A stretch of 64,000 nt of DNA. Source: Streptomyces sp. Ru62. Lineage in GTDB: Bacteria; Actinomycetota; Actinomycetes; Streptomycetales; Streptomycetaceae. The notes under the pieces were generated by a model, which was not told where the DNA came from, searched no databases, and saw nothing but the letters and a program-made list of their open reading frames with translations. Position numbers and translations under genes: made by a program. Where the stretch lies: NCBI RefSeq assembly GCF_002920615.1, contig NZ_PQSU01000007.1, forward strand, positions 216,549 through 280,548, written 5' to 3'. Shown one piece after another: positions 43,846 through 51,692 of the stretch. Each line of letters begins with the position of its first letter. Position 1 is the stretch's first letter.

Positions 43846-44864
43846 CGGGCACCCACCGCGCCGCCTCCCCGGCCACCAGCTCCGCCGCGTCCCCGGGCAC
43901 GCGCCGCGCGTCCACCGACACCAGCTCCGTCGCGTCCACCGACACCAGCTCCGCCGCGTACCCGGGCACGCGCCGCGCGTCCACCGACACCAGCTCCCTC
44001 GCGTCCCCGGGCATCAGCTCCCTCGCGTCCCCGGGCACCCGTCGCGCATCCCCGGGCACCAGCTCCGCCGCGTACCCGGGCACCCACCGCGCCGCCTCCC
44101 CGGGCACCCACCGCGCCGCGTCCCCGGCCACCAGCTCCGCCGCGTCCCCAGGCACCCGCTCCGCCGCCTCCCCGGACGTGGCCGCGAGCCGTCCGGCGAG
44201 CATCGTCTTCAGTGACGTCGACGAGACGCTGATCGCGTGCAAGAGCCTGTTCGACTTCATGGACCACTACTTCCTCGGCGGGCCCCGGGCACACCGCGCG
44301 GAGGACACGCGCCGCGCCGTCGGACGGCTGCTCGCCGCCGGCGGCGGTCGCGTGGAGGCCAACCGGCTCTACTACCGGGTGTGGCGCGGCGAGGCGGTGA
44401 CCGACGTCGAGGCGGCGGCGAACCGCTGGGCGGCCGACCGGCGGCGCGACCACCGGCTCTTCCTGGAGGCCACCCGCGCCGCCCTGCTGCGGCACCGCGC
44501 GCGGGGCTCCCTGCTGGTGCTGGTCTCCGGTTCGTTCCCCGCTCTGCTGGCGCCGATAGCGTCAGAGGTGGGAGCGGACCACCTGCTGTGCAGCCGCCCC
44601 GAGATCCGCGACGGCCGCTACACCGGGGAGCTGGTCGGTGATCCGGTCATCGGCGCGGGCAAGCGGCGGGCCGTGGAGGAGGTCTTCCGCCGCTATCCGC
44701 ACGTCTCGCCCGCCGTCTGCCACGCGTACGGCGACCACATCAGCGACCTGCCGATGCTCGATGCGGTGGGACACCCGGTGGTGGTGGGGGACGACCCGGA
44801 GCTGATCCGGGCCCTGCCGGGCGCGCACCGACTGCCCGCCCGGCAGGGACCCGGTCACCGCTGA
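43842..44864 (+). CDS. HAD-IB phosphatase with a repeat-encoded N-terminal extension
   Basis: 340 aa. ATG 43842 overlaps the previous stop (ATGA). Residues 1-115 are a Ser/Thr/Pro/Ala low-complexity stretch of 8-residue units such as SSAASPGT / RRASTDT encoded by a 24-bp minisatellite. The HAD domain follows: FSDVDETLIACKSLFDF (nucleophile DxDxT), LVLVSGSFPALL (motif II), GAGKRRAVEEVF (motif III Lys), AYGDHISDLPML (motif IV). It resembles SerB/HAD-IB phosphatases; in GBL pathways a phosphatase removes the phosphate of the butanolide intermediate, a role that fits its operon with AfsA. A GTG at 44178 just before the HAD domain is the alternative start. Confidence 0.82.
   Translation: MTGTHRAASPATSSAASPGTRRASTDTSSVASTDTSSAAYPGTRRASTDTSSLASPGISSLASPGTRRASPGTSSAAYPGTHRAASPGTHRAASPATSSAASPGTRSAASPDVAASRPASIVFSDVDETLIACKSLFDFMDHYFLGGPRAHRAEDTRRAVGRLLAAGGGRVEANRLYYRVWRGEAVTDVEAAANRWAADRRRDHRLFLEATRAALLRHRARGSLLVLVSGSFPALLAPIASEVGADHLLCSRPEIRDGRYTGELVGDPVIGAGKRRAVEEVFRRYPHVSPAVCHAYGDHISDLPMLDAVGHPVVVGDDPELIRALPGAHRLPARQGPGHR
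43850..44175 (+). repeat. 24-bp minisatellite at the start of the HAD gene
   Basis: More than a dozen imperfect in-frame copies of a 24-bp unit like CACCAGCTCCGCCGCGTCCC plus GGGC. All indels keep the frame. The encoded octapeptides alternate SSAASPGT and RRAS(T/P)DT-like forms. Confidence 0.85.
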
Positions 44865-45481
44865 CCGCACAGGGCGGGCAGGGAGGGCGGAGCGGCCTCG
44901 GCGCCCTCGCCGCCGCGCACGACCTGCTGCCACAGGGCGCACACCGCGTCACCGAACCGGCCCGTGCCGCACGCGGGGGTGGTGTAGTAGACGCCGTACA
45001 TGAGGACCAGCAGCAGCTGCCCGAGCCATTCGGGATCCTGCAACCCCGCCGACCGCCCCTGCCGTTGGGCCTCGGCCGCCAGCCCCAGCACGCAGCCGCT
45101 GAAGTCCAGGGCGAAGCGGGGGAGCCGGCCGTGGGTGCGGGCGTCCTCGCTGGCCAGGTGGAACCCGGCGCGGAAGCGGAGATCCGCCTGGAGCCGCCCG
45201 GCGAGCGCGTCCGTGATGAGGCGCAGCCGCTCCGCCGGTGACAGGTCGGTCCGTCCGGCCTGCGCCAGCAGCTCGCGCCAGGTGGCCTCGAACGGCGCGA
45301 TCAGCGCGTTCGCCAGCAGGCGCTTCGACGCGAAGTGCGCGTACAGCGCCCCCTTGGTCAGGTTGGCCTCCTCGGCCACGCGCTGCAGGTTGGCCCCCAC
45401 ATAGCCGTGGCGGACGAACTCCGCGGCCGCCGCGTCCAGCAGCAGCTCATGGGTCCTTCGTGCTCTGTCCTGCTTGACCAC
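44855..45481 (-). CDS. TetR-family GBL receptor homologue 2
   Basis: 208 aa from GTG 45481, where GAAGGGG gives a ribosome site 4-5 bp away; the upstream ATG codons at 45515-45520 would add unconserved residues. The opening VKQDRARRTHELLLDAAAAEFVRHGYVGANLQRVAEEANLTKGALYAHFASKRLLANALI is that of ScbR-type receptors. The ligand domain is less typical, so it may be a pseudo-receptor that binds antibiotics or nothing. Its stop overlaps the HAD stop on the other strand by 10 bp. It is divergent from the LLM reductase gene. Confidence 0.87.
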   Translation of the reverse strand: MVKQDRARRTHELLLDAAAAEFVRHGYVGANLQRVAEEANLTKGALYAHFASKRLLANALIAPFEATWRELLAQAGRTDLSPAERLRLITDALAGRLQADLRFRAGFHLASEDARTHGRLPRFALDFSGCVLGLAAEAQRQGRSAGLQDPEWLGQLLLVLMYGVYYTTPACGTGRFGDAVCALWQQVVRGGEGAEAAPPSLPALCGQR

Positions 45482-45748
45482 AGCGCCCCTTCGGCATCGG
45501 AACGAAGAACAAACCATCATTACGGAATTTTTTCTCAGCGGGGCAGGGCCGACAAGCGGAAGGGCGCGAGCTGTCCGAAACCGGCACCGGGGCCCGTCCC
45601 GGCCCTGTGCGCCCGGCTCGGACCTCGCGAAGTCGTACCGCCATCTCGGCAGGTTCCCCGCTCCCTGGATCCGCGCGCTCGCGCGTCAGGTATACAGCGG
45701 CAGGGCCGGCCCGCACCCGAGACGCCGGCACAGCGACAAGGAGACCCG

Positions 45749-46723
45749 ATGCTCGCCGAACCGAAGGGGCTGTCCGTCTTCTACCCCGCGCCGCCCCGGG
45801 ACCTGGACGGCATGGCGGCCTTCGCGTCCTTCGTCCGGCGCCTGGGTTCCGGACGGCTGTGGCTGGGGCAGTCCTTCCACCTTGAGTCCCAGATGGCGCT
45901 GGCCGCGCTCGCCGCCCGGCAGCCCGGTCTCCCGCTCGGCACCGCGGTCTCCCTCGCGCCGCTGCGCCACCCCTACCAGGCCGCCGTCGAGGCCCGCACG
46001 GTGAGCGTGCTGTCGAAGGCGCCGTACGTCGCCGGGTACGGGCCGGGCTCGCTCGACCTCCAAGAGCGCCTGCTGCCGGAGCCGTACCACAGCCCGCTGA
46101 CGGCCATGGCCGATTACGCGACGGTCATGCGGCGGTTACTGGACGGGGACGCCGTCGAGCACCGTGGCGCCGCGCACACCACCCGCTACGCCCTGCCCGA
46201 ACTCCCTTCCCCGCGCGTCGAGGTGGGGCTCGGGGTGCTCCGCCCCGGGATGGCGAGAACCGCTGGCTCCTGCGCCGACGTGGCCATCACCTGGCTGGCA
46301 CCGCTGCCCTACCTCACCGACCGGATCATGCCCGCGCTGCGTGCCGGGGCCCGTGCGGCGGACCGGCCCGTGCCGCGGGTGGCGAGCGTCGTGCACCTCG
46401 CGGTACGACGGCCGGGCCGCGACCTGGACCAGGTCGCCTTCGCCGCCGTAGGAGCCCACCTGGGATCGGCCCACTACGCCGACATGCTCCGCCGGGCCGG
46501 GCTGGACGTCGACCCGGGCCGCCCCCGGGAGGCGGCCGGCCGGCTCGTCGGCGACGGCGTCCACCTGAGTGGTGATCCGAAGGACATCGCGGCGCGACTG
46601 CACGAGTACCGGGCCGCGGGCGTCGACGAGGTGATCCTCAACGTCACCGGGGTGTTCCTCGCCGAGGGTGCCCGTGCGGCCCTGGAGGACCTGCACGCCG
46701 TCACAACCGCTTTCCAGTCCTGA
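45749..46723 (+). CDS. LLM-class (F420-dependent-type) oxidoreductase
   Basis: 324 aa from ATG 45749 (AAGGAG at proper spacing). A luciferase-like TIM barrel: GLSVFYPAPPRDLDGMAAFASFVRRLGSGRLWLGQSF, LGTAVSLAPLRHPYQAAVEARTVSVLS, PSPRVEVGLGVLRPGMARTAGSCADVAITWL and the C-terminal GDPKDIAARLHEYRAAGVDEVILNVTG. The family includes F420H2-dependent reductases, among them LanJC/LxmJ enzymes that reduce dehydroalanine in RiPPs to D-Ala. In a cluster with a Ser/Thr dehydratase that role is attractive, but a direct match to LanJC cannot be shown here. Confidence 0.82.
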   Translation: MLAEPKGLSVFYPAPPRDLDGMAAFASFVRRLGSGRLWLGQSFHLESQMALAALAARQPGLPLGTAVSLAPLRHPYQAAVEARTVSVLSKAPYVAGYGPGSLDLQERLLPEPYHSPLTAMADYATVMRRLLDGDAVEHRGAAHTTRYALPELPSPRVEVGLGVLRPGMARTAGSCADVAITWLAPLPYLTDRIMPALRAGARAADRPVPRVASVVHLAVRRPGRDLDQVAFAAVGAHLGSAHYADMLRRAGLDVDPGRPREAAGRLVGDGVHLSGDPKDIAARLHEYRAAGVDEVILNVTGVFLAEGARAALEDLHAVTTAFQS

Positions 46724-46781
46724 TCCGGCGACAACTTCCCTGGTCACGGCGTGAATTCGCAAAGTCGTTCCTACATCCGGG

Positions 46782-46807
46782 AAAACTACCTGTGGGAAGG
46801 TATTTTT
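46782..46807. promoter_or_regulatory. putative GBL-receptor operator (ARE) upstream of the IS701-like gene
   Basis: A 26-bp palindrome: outer arms AAAA / TTTT and TACCT / AGGTA, 9 of the 10 outer pairs matching. The core agrees with the site at 41476-41497 (ACCT...AGGT with AT-rich ends). It lies about 70 bp upstream of ATG 46875. Confidence 0.65.
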
Positions 46808-46874
46808 GGCTGCGGCCGGCCGGCCGACGGCCGGCACCCGCTGCGGTGGGTGGGTGACAAGGGGGAAACACCGG

Positions 46875-48071
46875 ATGTTAGAGATGTACGAGGGGCACCC
46901 GACCATCCCGGAGAGCGCCGCCGTCGCAGCCTTCGTCAACAAGACCTTCGCCTCGCTCCCGCGCGTCGACCAGCGCAGGTGGGCGCAGGCCTATCTCCAC
47001 GGTCTGCTGACCGTGCCGGGCAGGAAGACCCTGCGCGGCCTCGCTCAGGCGGTCAGTCCCCGTACGGCGTCCGCGCACGGTCTCCAGCAGTTCATCAACG
47101 GCAGTACCTGGGACTGGGCCCCGGTGCGCCAGGCCCTGGTACGGGCCATCACCGAACACGGCCGGCCACGGGCATGGAGCATCGCCACCATCACCATCCG
47201 CAAGCGCGGCCACCACTCGGTGGGCGTCCACCGGCGCTTCGACCCGCGCGCCGGACGCGTCATCAACTGCCAGGTCGCCATAGGGCTGTTCGCGGTCACG
47301 TCGTACGGCAGCCTGCCCGTGGACTGGCGGCTGCTCCTGGACGACACCTGGAGCACCGACACCGTACGGCGCGGACGGGCCCGCGTGCCCGACACGGAGA
47401 CCGCGCGGACCCTGGCCGAACACGTACGGGAACTGGTGACCGGGGTCCCGGCCCTGCCGGACGGCGGCCAGGCGCCCTGGGTGCTGGACCTGACCGAGAC
47501 GCCGGACGCCGCCCTGGTCGTCGACGCGCTGACGGAGCACGGGCAGGACTTCCTGTGCGAGGTCGGCCCGGCCCAGCGGATGCACCTGGCCGCCCTGGGC
47601 CGGCGTCCCGTGTCGGCCGCCACCGCCATGACACACCGCCGGGGGCAGCCGGCCCTCGCGTCGGCGGTCCCCCCGGACGACCGCCGCTCGGGGCGCTTCC
47701 TGCTGCACACCGGACCCGCCTACCTCTCCGGAGGACCGCACCGCGTCCCGCTCTCCCACCGGCTCGTCATGCAGCCCGCATCGCCCTTCCACCGGGACGG
47801 GCGGTACTGGCTGACGAACATGGCGACCCGGATCCACGAGGTGCCGACGCTGGCGGAGACCGTCACGGCCACCGACTGCGCCATCGCCGACCTCATCGAC
47901 GACTTCGGCGTCCAGGACTTCGAAGGGCGTTCCTACCCGGGCTGGCACCACCACATGACGATGGCCGCGGCCGCCTACGTCTTCAGCCGCCTCCACCGCA
48001 CCGCGCCCCGGACCTGCCGGCACGGTCACCACCCGACCCCCAGGGGGGCGCTGCTGCGACTCACGTCCTAG
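46875..48071 (+). CDS. IS701-like DDE transposase homologue, probably domesticated
   Basis: 398 aa. The pattern is that of IS701-family/DDE endonucleases: an N-terminal helical region with GLLTVPGRKTLRGLAQAVSP..SAHGLQQFINGSTWDWAPVRQAL, the first Asp in WRLLLDDTWSTD, a candidate second Asp in WVLDLTETPDAALVVDAL, and the terminal Glu region DFEGRSYPGWHHHMTMAAAAYVF. Unlike a normal IS, it has its own promoter with a GBL-receptor-like operator, is followed within 55 bp by a StrR-like activator in the same direction, and shows no obvious terminal repeats. I infer a captured transposase acting as a DNA-binding regulator. ATG 46884 is an alternative start. Confidence 0.75.
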   Translation: MLEMYEGHPTIPESAAVAAFVNKTFASLPRVDQRRWAQAYLHGLLTVPGRKTLRGLAQAVSPRTASAHGLQQFINGSTWDWAPVRQALVRAITEHGRPRAWSIATITIRKRGHHSVGVHRRFDPRAGRVINCQVAIGLFAVTSYGSLPVDWRLLLDDTWSTDTVRRGRARVPDTETARTLAEHVRELVTGVPALPDGGQAPWVLDLTETPDAALVVDALTEHGQDFLCEVGPAQRMHLAALGRRPVSAATAMTHRRGQPALASAVPPDDRRSGRFLLHTGPAYLSGGPHRVPLSHRLVMQPASPFHRDGRYWLTNMATRIHEVPTLAETVTATDCAIADLIDDFGVQDFEGRSYPGWHHHMTMAAAAYVFSRLHRTAPRTCRHGHHPTPRGALLRLTS

Positions 48072-48125
48072 ACGACGTCACGCCGATGCCGTGTCCGAGC
48101 CGAAAGGCAGGGGGAAGGAACGACA

Positions 48126-49187
48126 ATGGCCCACCGGAAGTCGTCGAACGCCGGCGGACCTCCACCCGACCACGCGCCACCGACCGAGGCGCCACCGACC
48201 GAGGCGCCACCGACCGAGGCGCCGACGACGGAGGAGCACGCCGTCCTCACGGCGGTCTCCCCGACCGTTCACACCGTCGACATCAGCGACCTGCTCCCCG
48301 CGGACTCGCCCCGCAGCGTCCAGGAGGACGACGACCACGTCCGCACCCTCGCCGAGAGCGACGCGCCACTGCCACCCGTGATCGTGCACGCCGGGACCCT
48401 GCGCCTCATCGACGGGACGCACCGCGTGCACGCCGCCAGGCTGCGCGGGCAGACCACGGTCCCGGCCCGCTTCTACGAAGGACCGGACGACGGCGCCTTC
48501 GTCCTGGCGGTGGCCTCGAACGTACGGCACGGGCTGCCGCTGTCCAGGGCCGAGCGGCTGACCGCCGCCGAACGCGTCCTCGAATCGCACCCGCACTGGT
48601 CCGACCGTGCCGTCGCCCATGTCACGGGCCTGTCGGCGACCACGATCGGCAAGCTCCGGCAGAAGTGTGCAACCGGCCGGGAACAGCAGTTGCACACCCG
48701 GATCGGCCGGGACGGGCGGGCCCGTCCGGTCGACGGGGCGGACGGCCGGGAGCGCGCGGCGGCCTTCCTCCGACGGCACCCCGACGCCTCCCTGCGGCAG
48801 GTGGCACAGGCCGCGGGAATCTCCCCCGGCACCGCGCGCGACGTCCGCCGGCGACTGCAGAGCAGCGAGGACCCGCTTCCGCCCCGGTTACGCCGGCGGA
48901 CGGGAAGGGGAGCCGCGCAGGCCGACCCTCCCGGGCCGCCGGACCGGACCGGGCGCCGGCCGAGCGGCCCGACGCTCGCGGCCCTCATGCGGGACCCCTC
49001 CCTGCGGCACACCCAGACCGGGCGCCTGCTGCTGAAACTGCTCGACAACCGGCTCCTGTCGCAGGCGGAGAGCGAGCGGCTGATAGCGGGCCTCCCGCCC
49101 CACAGCCTGTCGGGACTGTCCGCCGCCGCACGCGAATGCGCGCAGGTGTGGCTCGACTTCAGCAGGCGCCTGGAAGAAAGAGGATGA
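48126..49187 (+). CDS. StrR-family (ParB-like) pathway-specific transcriptional activator
   Basis: 353 aa from ATG 48126 with ribosome site GGGGGAAGGAACG. After a Pro/Thr/Glu repeat (PPTEA x3, encoded by three exact 15-bp copies at 48176-48220) comes a ParB-N domain typical of StrR: VDISDLLPADSPR, HVRTLAESDAPLPPVIVH, LIDGTHRVHAARLRGQTTVPARFYEG. Then an HTH (WSDRAVAHVTGLSATTIGKLRQK) and a second HTH-like stretch (ASLRQVAQAAGISPGTARDVRRRL). StrR-type proteins activate streptomycin, novobiocin and glycopeptide genes. It probably activates the RiPP genes that follow at once. Confidence 0.9.
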   Translation: MAHRKSSNAGGPPPDHAPPTEAPPTEAPPTEAPTTEEHAVLTAVSPTVHTVDISDLLPADSPRSVQEDDDHVRTLAESDAPLPPVIVHAGTLRLIDGTHRVHAARLRGQTTVPARFYEGPDDGAFVLAVASNVRHGLPLSRAERLTAAERVLESHPHWSDRAVAHVTGLSATTIGKLRQKCATGREQQLHTRIGRDGRARPVDGADGRERAAAFLRRHPDASLRQVAQAAGISPGTARDVRRRLQSSEDPLPPRLRRRTGRGAAQADPPGPPDRTGRRPSGPTLAALMRDPSLRHTQTGRLLLKLLDNRLLSQAESERLIAGLPPHSLSGLSAAARECAQVWLDFSRRLEERG

Positions 49188-49194
49188 GCTCTCC

Positions 49195-50346
49195 ATGCCG
49201 AACACACCCTCCACGCCGCACGCACGGAGTGCGCGCCGGCACGTGCGGGCCCTGGAACTGTCCCGCGTCCCCCAGGTGAACGAGCTGCTGGACGCGCTCG
49301 GGCTCGGCCGGCTGCGCGAGGCGGACGTGACGTCGTACCCCGGCCGGAACGCCAACTGGGCCGGCACCACCACGCGCGGCATCAAACTGTTCGTCAAACG
49401 GCTCGACGGCGCCGGGCGGGCACCCGGCCGACGGCTGGAGCGGGCCGTCGCCTTCGAACAGGCCCGGCGCGGCGGTGACCACTCCCGCCACCTCGGGCCG
49501 ACGTGCCTGGGCTGGGACCCGGCCGCCTGCCTCATGGCGTTCGAACTGCTGGAGGACGCGCGCTCCGGCAGTGACGTCGCCGAGACCGACGACGGCTTCT
49601 CCACGATCTGGTGCGAGCGCGCCGGCGAACTCGTCGCCCACGTCCACGACCTGGCACCGGATCCGTCGTTGCCCGCCGCACCCGCGTCCTTCTTCCCACG
49701 CGAGTCGTTGCGCGCCCTCACCGCGGAGACGTACCTCAACTCGACGCGGGCGGAACTGGACGCGTGGGCGCTGCTGCAACGCGACACCCGGCTGCACGAG
49801 GCCCTCGACCGGCTGCGGGACGCCTCGGCCACGGCCGCCGCCCGGCCTGTCCACGCCGACCTGCGCCTGGACCAGTTCCTGATCTCGGCGGGCGAGATGT
49901 ACCTGTCGGACTGGGAGGAGTTCTGCCTCGGCGACCCGGCCCGCGACCTCGGCAGTCTCGCGGGGGAGTGGCTGTTCCGCTCGCTGACCCGGGTGATCCG
50001 CGGCGAGGGCGCGCCCGCACCCACCCACGAGGAGATGACCGCGCGGCTGACCGAGGCGATCGCGGCGGCCCGGGTGCAGATCACCGCCTTCTGGCAGAGC
50101 TACCTGACCGCCCGGCACCGGGCGGTCGACGCGGGACGGGAGTGGTCCCACGGTGCTCCGGACCGGGACCTCGCGGTACGCGCCGCCGCCTACGCAGGCT
50201 GGCACATGTACGACCGCCTGCTGGCCGGCGCCACACAGTCCGCCCGGCTGGGTGCGGTCGACCGCGCCGCCGCCGGAGTCGGCCGACGCCTCCTCCTCAT
50301 CCCCGAACGCTTCACGGCGGCCCTGGGCCTGGAGGCGGCCGCATGA
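49195..50346 (+). CDS. RiPP Ser/Thr kinase, LxmK/TvaC-like (class V lanthipeptide/thioamitide dehydratase, kinase part)
   Basis: 383 aa, aminoglycoside-phosphotransferase fold. The N-terminal signature RNANWAGTTTRGIKLFVKRL puts the ATP-binding Lys at about residue 67; Brenner-type HADLRLDQFL (about 220) and the metal-binding SDWEEFCLGDPARDLGSLAGEWL (about 240) follow. This combination matches kinases of class V lanthipeptide (LxmK) and thioviridamide (TvaC) systems, which phosphorylate Ser/Thr of the precursor so that a HopA1-like lyase can eliminate phosphate. The lyase gene is two ORFs downstream. It starts 8 bp after the StrR-like gene and its stop overlaps ATG 50343. Confidence 0.85.
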   Translation: MPNTPSTPHARSARRHVRALELSRVPQVNELLDALGLGRLREADVTSYPGRNANWAGTTTRGIKLFVKRLDGAGRAPGRRLERAVAFEQARRGGDHSRHLGPTCLGWDPAACLMAFELLEDARSGSDVAETDDGFSTIWCERAGELVAHVHDLAPDPSLPAAPASFFPRESLRALTAETYLNSTRAELDAWALLQRDTRLHEALDRLRDASATAAARPVHADLRLDQFLISAGEMYLSDWEEFCLGDPARDLGSLAGEWLFRSLTRVIRGEGAPAPTHEEMTARLTEAIAAARVQITAFWQSYLTARHRAVDAGREWSHGAPDRDLAVRAAAYAGWHMYDRLLAGATQSARLGAVDRAAAGVGRRLLLIPERFTAALGLEAAA

Positions 50347-50700
50347 CCGACGATGCCCGCCTGCCCGGGGCTCCGCGTGTGGTTCGTCGCGACACCGAGG
50401 CCGAGTCGGGAGGTGGCCGTGTGACGGGTGGCGCGTGTCTGCCCGCTGTCCCTGTCGATGCCACGGCCGTCGAGCCGGAGTTGCCCCCTCACCGGCCGCG
50501 GCTCGGAGGCGGCCGTGTGACGGGCCGCCCTCGTCCGCGTGCCGTCCTGTCGACGCCGCGGCCACCGAGCCGCCGGGTGTCGGTCACCGCTTTCGGCTCG
50601 GAGGTGGCCGTATGACCGACGACGTGCGCCTGTCCGAGACTCCGCACGGGGTCCCCCTCGACACCGAGGCCGAGTCCGGAGGTGGCCGTATGGCCGGTGA
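50331..50700 (+). repeat. five tandem ribosome-site/start-codon cassettes
   Basis: The block GGAGGYGGCCGYRTGRC occurs five times, with start codons at 50343 (ATG), 50421 (GTG), 50517 (GTG), 50612 (ATG) and 50690 (ATG). Spacings are 78, 96, 95 and 78 bp; the 95 instead of 96 puts the first three copies out of frame with the last two. Longer homology (for example GACACCGAGGCCGAGT and GTCGATGCCACGGC) shows that the whole 5' end of the lyase gene was duplicated. Confidence 0.85.
50343..50615 (+). CDS. repeat-derived 90-aa ORF linking kinase and lyase genes
   Basis: Starts in an ATGA overlap with the kinase stop and ends in an ATGA overlap with the lyase start at 50612, so translation could pass through it. 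It is built from copies of the 5' end of the lyase gene, including its ribosome site and start codon (see 50331-50690), shifted out of frame by one base. The protein is low-complexity and has no homology I recognise. It may be only a relay for ribosomes. Confidence 0.45.
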   Translation: MTDDARLPGAPRVVRRDTEAESGGGRVTGGACLPAVPVDATAVEPELPPHRPRLGGGRVTGRPRPRAVLSTPRPPSRRVSVTAFGSEVAV

Positions 50701-51643
50701 CACCCGTCTGCCCGAGGCCCTGTCGGCGGCTCTGCGCGACGTTCGGGTCGATGCCACGGCGACCGAGGCCGAGTTGGCAGGCCGGCGGGTGACCGCCGAG
50801 GACGCGCGGCAGTTGACCGGTGCGCTCGCCGACGCCCTCTACGCGAGCCTGCACGCCGGTCTGCCGGAGTCGTCGGCCCCTTCCCAGCGGCTGCGCGACC
50901 CGCGACTGGAAGAGGCTCTGGCCCGTGAGGTGCCGCACACCACCTTCCCCTCGGACGCGGAGCTGGTCGGCAGCCGCGCACCGGGTTCCGGCGCCGGTGG
51001 CCGAGTCGTGGTGCGGACAGGGGGCGTGGCGGTGGCGGTGCCCGGCGCATGGCTGACCGGGCCGGCGGAGGACGGGCGGCCGGTCAGGCTGGCCTGGCCG
51101 GCCGCGCACCCGGCGGTCTCCCCGGGCTTCTTCTTCGTCACCGGCTCGCAGGGACCACCGCCCCGCGAACAGCCCCTGCTCCGCGTCTATCTGCACGTCC
51201 GCGACGCGGACGCCGCTCCCGCGCTGTTCGGGCGGGTGCTGAGGGCGCTGGAGGCCGGCGGGCGGCCCTACAGGGCCAAGGCGGCCTCCGTTCCCCATCA
51301 GTACCCGCGGTACGACGCCGTCGTCGTGTACCTCGCGGCCGAGGACCGGGCGCTGCTCGACCTGGTGGCCCGCGAGGTGGCGGGGCATCCCGCGCTGGGC
51401 GAGGAGACGTCGCTCTTCGCCCGCCGGCACGCGCCCGGCGTGGCATCGGCGGCGGAGCCCGGCGACACACGGCCGGGCATGCGGGGGATGAGCTTCGGAC
51501 AGCATCGCAGTCACGTCATGGCCCAGGCCCTGGTCGAGCACGCCACCACGGGCCGCGGCACAAGCCTCGACGTGTTGCTCGCACGCCGGCTGGCGGAGGC
51601 GCGCATCGATCCCTCCGACCCGGCCCGCAATCTCACCGCATGA
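50612..51643 (+). CDS. HopA1-like phospho-Ser/Thr lyase, TvaD/LxmY-like (dehydratase, lyase part)
   Basis: 343 aa from ATG 50612 or 317 aa from ATG 50690; both have GGAGG. The sequence belongs to the type III effector HopA1-like family: PAVSPGFFFVTGSQ, LLRVYLHVRDADAAPALFGRVLRALEAGGRPYRAKAASVPHQYPRYDAVVVYLAAED and the C-terminal FGQHRSHVMAQALVEH. In RiPP systems these proteins remove phosphate from phospho-Ser/Thr to give Dha/Dhb, together with the APH-type kinase. The precursor gene follows after 140 bp with its own promoter. Confidence 0.87.
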   Translation: MTDDVRLSETPHGVPLDTEAESGGGRMAGDTRLPEALSAALRDVRVDATATEAELAGRRVTAEDARQLTGALADALYASLHAGLPESSAPSQRLRDPRLEEALAREVPHTTFPSDAELVGSRAPGSGAGGRVVVRTGGVAVAVPGAWLTGPAEDGRPVRLAWPAAHPAVSPGFFFVTGSQGPPPREQPLLRVYLHVRDADAAPALFGRVLRALEAGGRPYRAKAASVPHQYPRYDAVVVYLAAEDRALLDLVAREVAGHPALGEETSLFARRHAPGVASAAEPGDTRPGMRGMSFGQHRSHVMAQALVEHATTGRGTSLDVLLARRLAEARIDPSDPARNLTA

Positions 51644-51692
51644 TGTAGCGCTTATTTCACACGGCGGTTACCCGGAAAGGCGCCGGACTGTG

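Noticed and set aside
46875..48071. active insertion sequence
   Set aside because: No evident terminal inverted repeats or target duplication, and its promoter region carries a cluster-type operator; treated as domesticated.
49195..51643. Cys-dependent class V lanthipeptide or thioamitide cluster
   Set aside because: No Cys in the precursor, no cysteine decarboxylase, YcaO or TfuA genes; only the dehydratase pair is shared.
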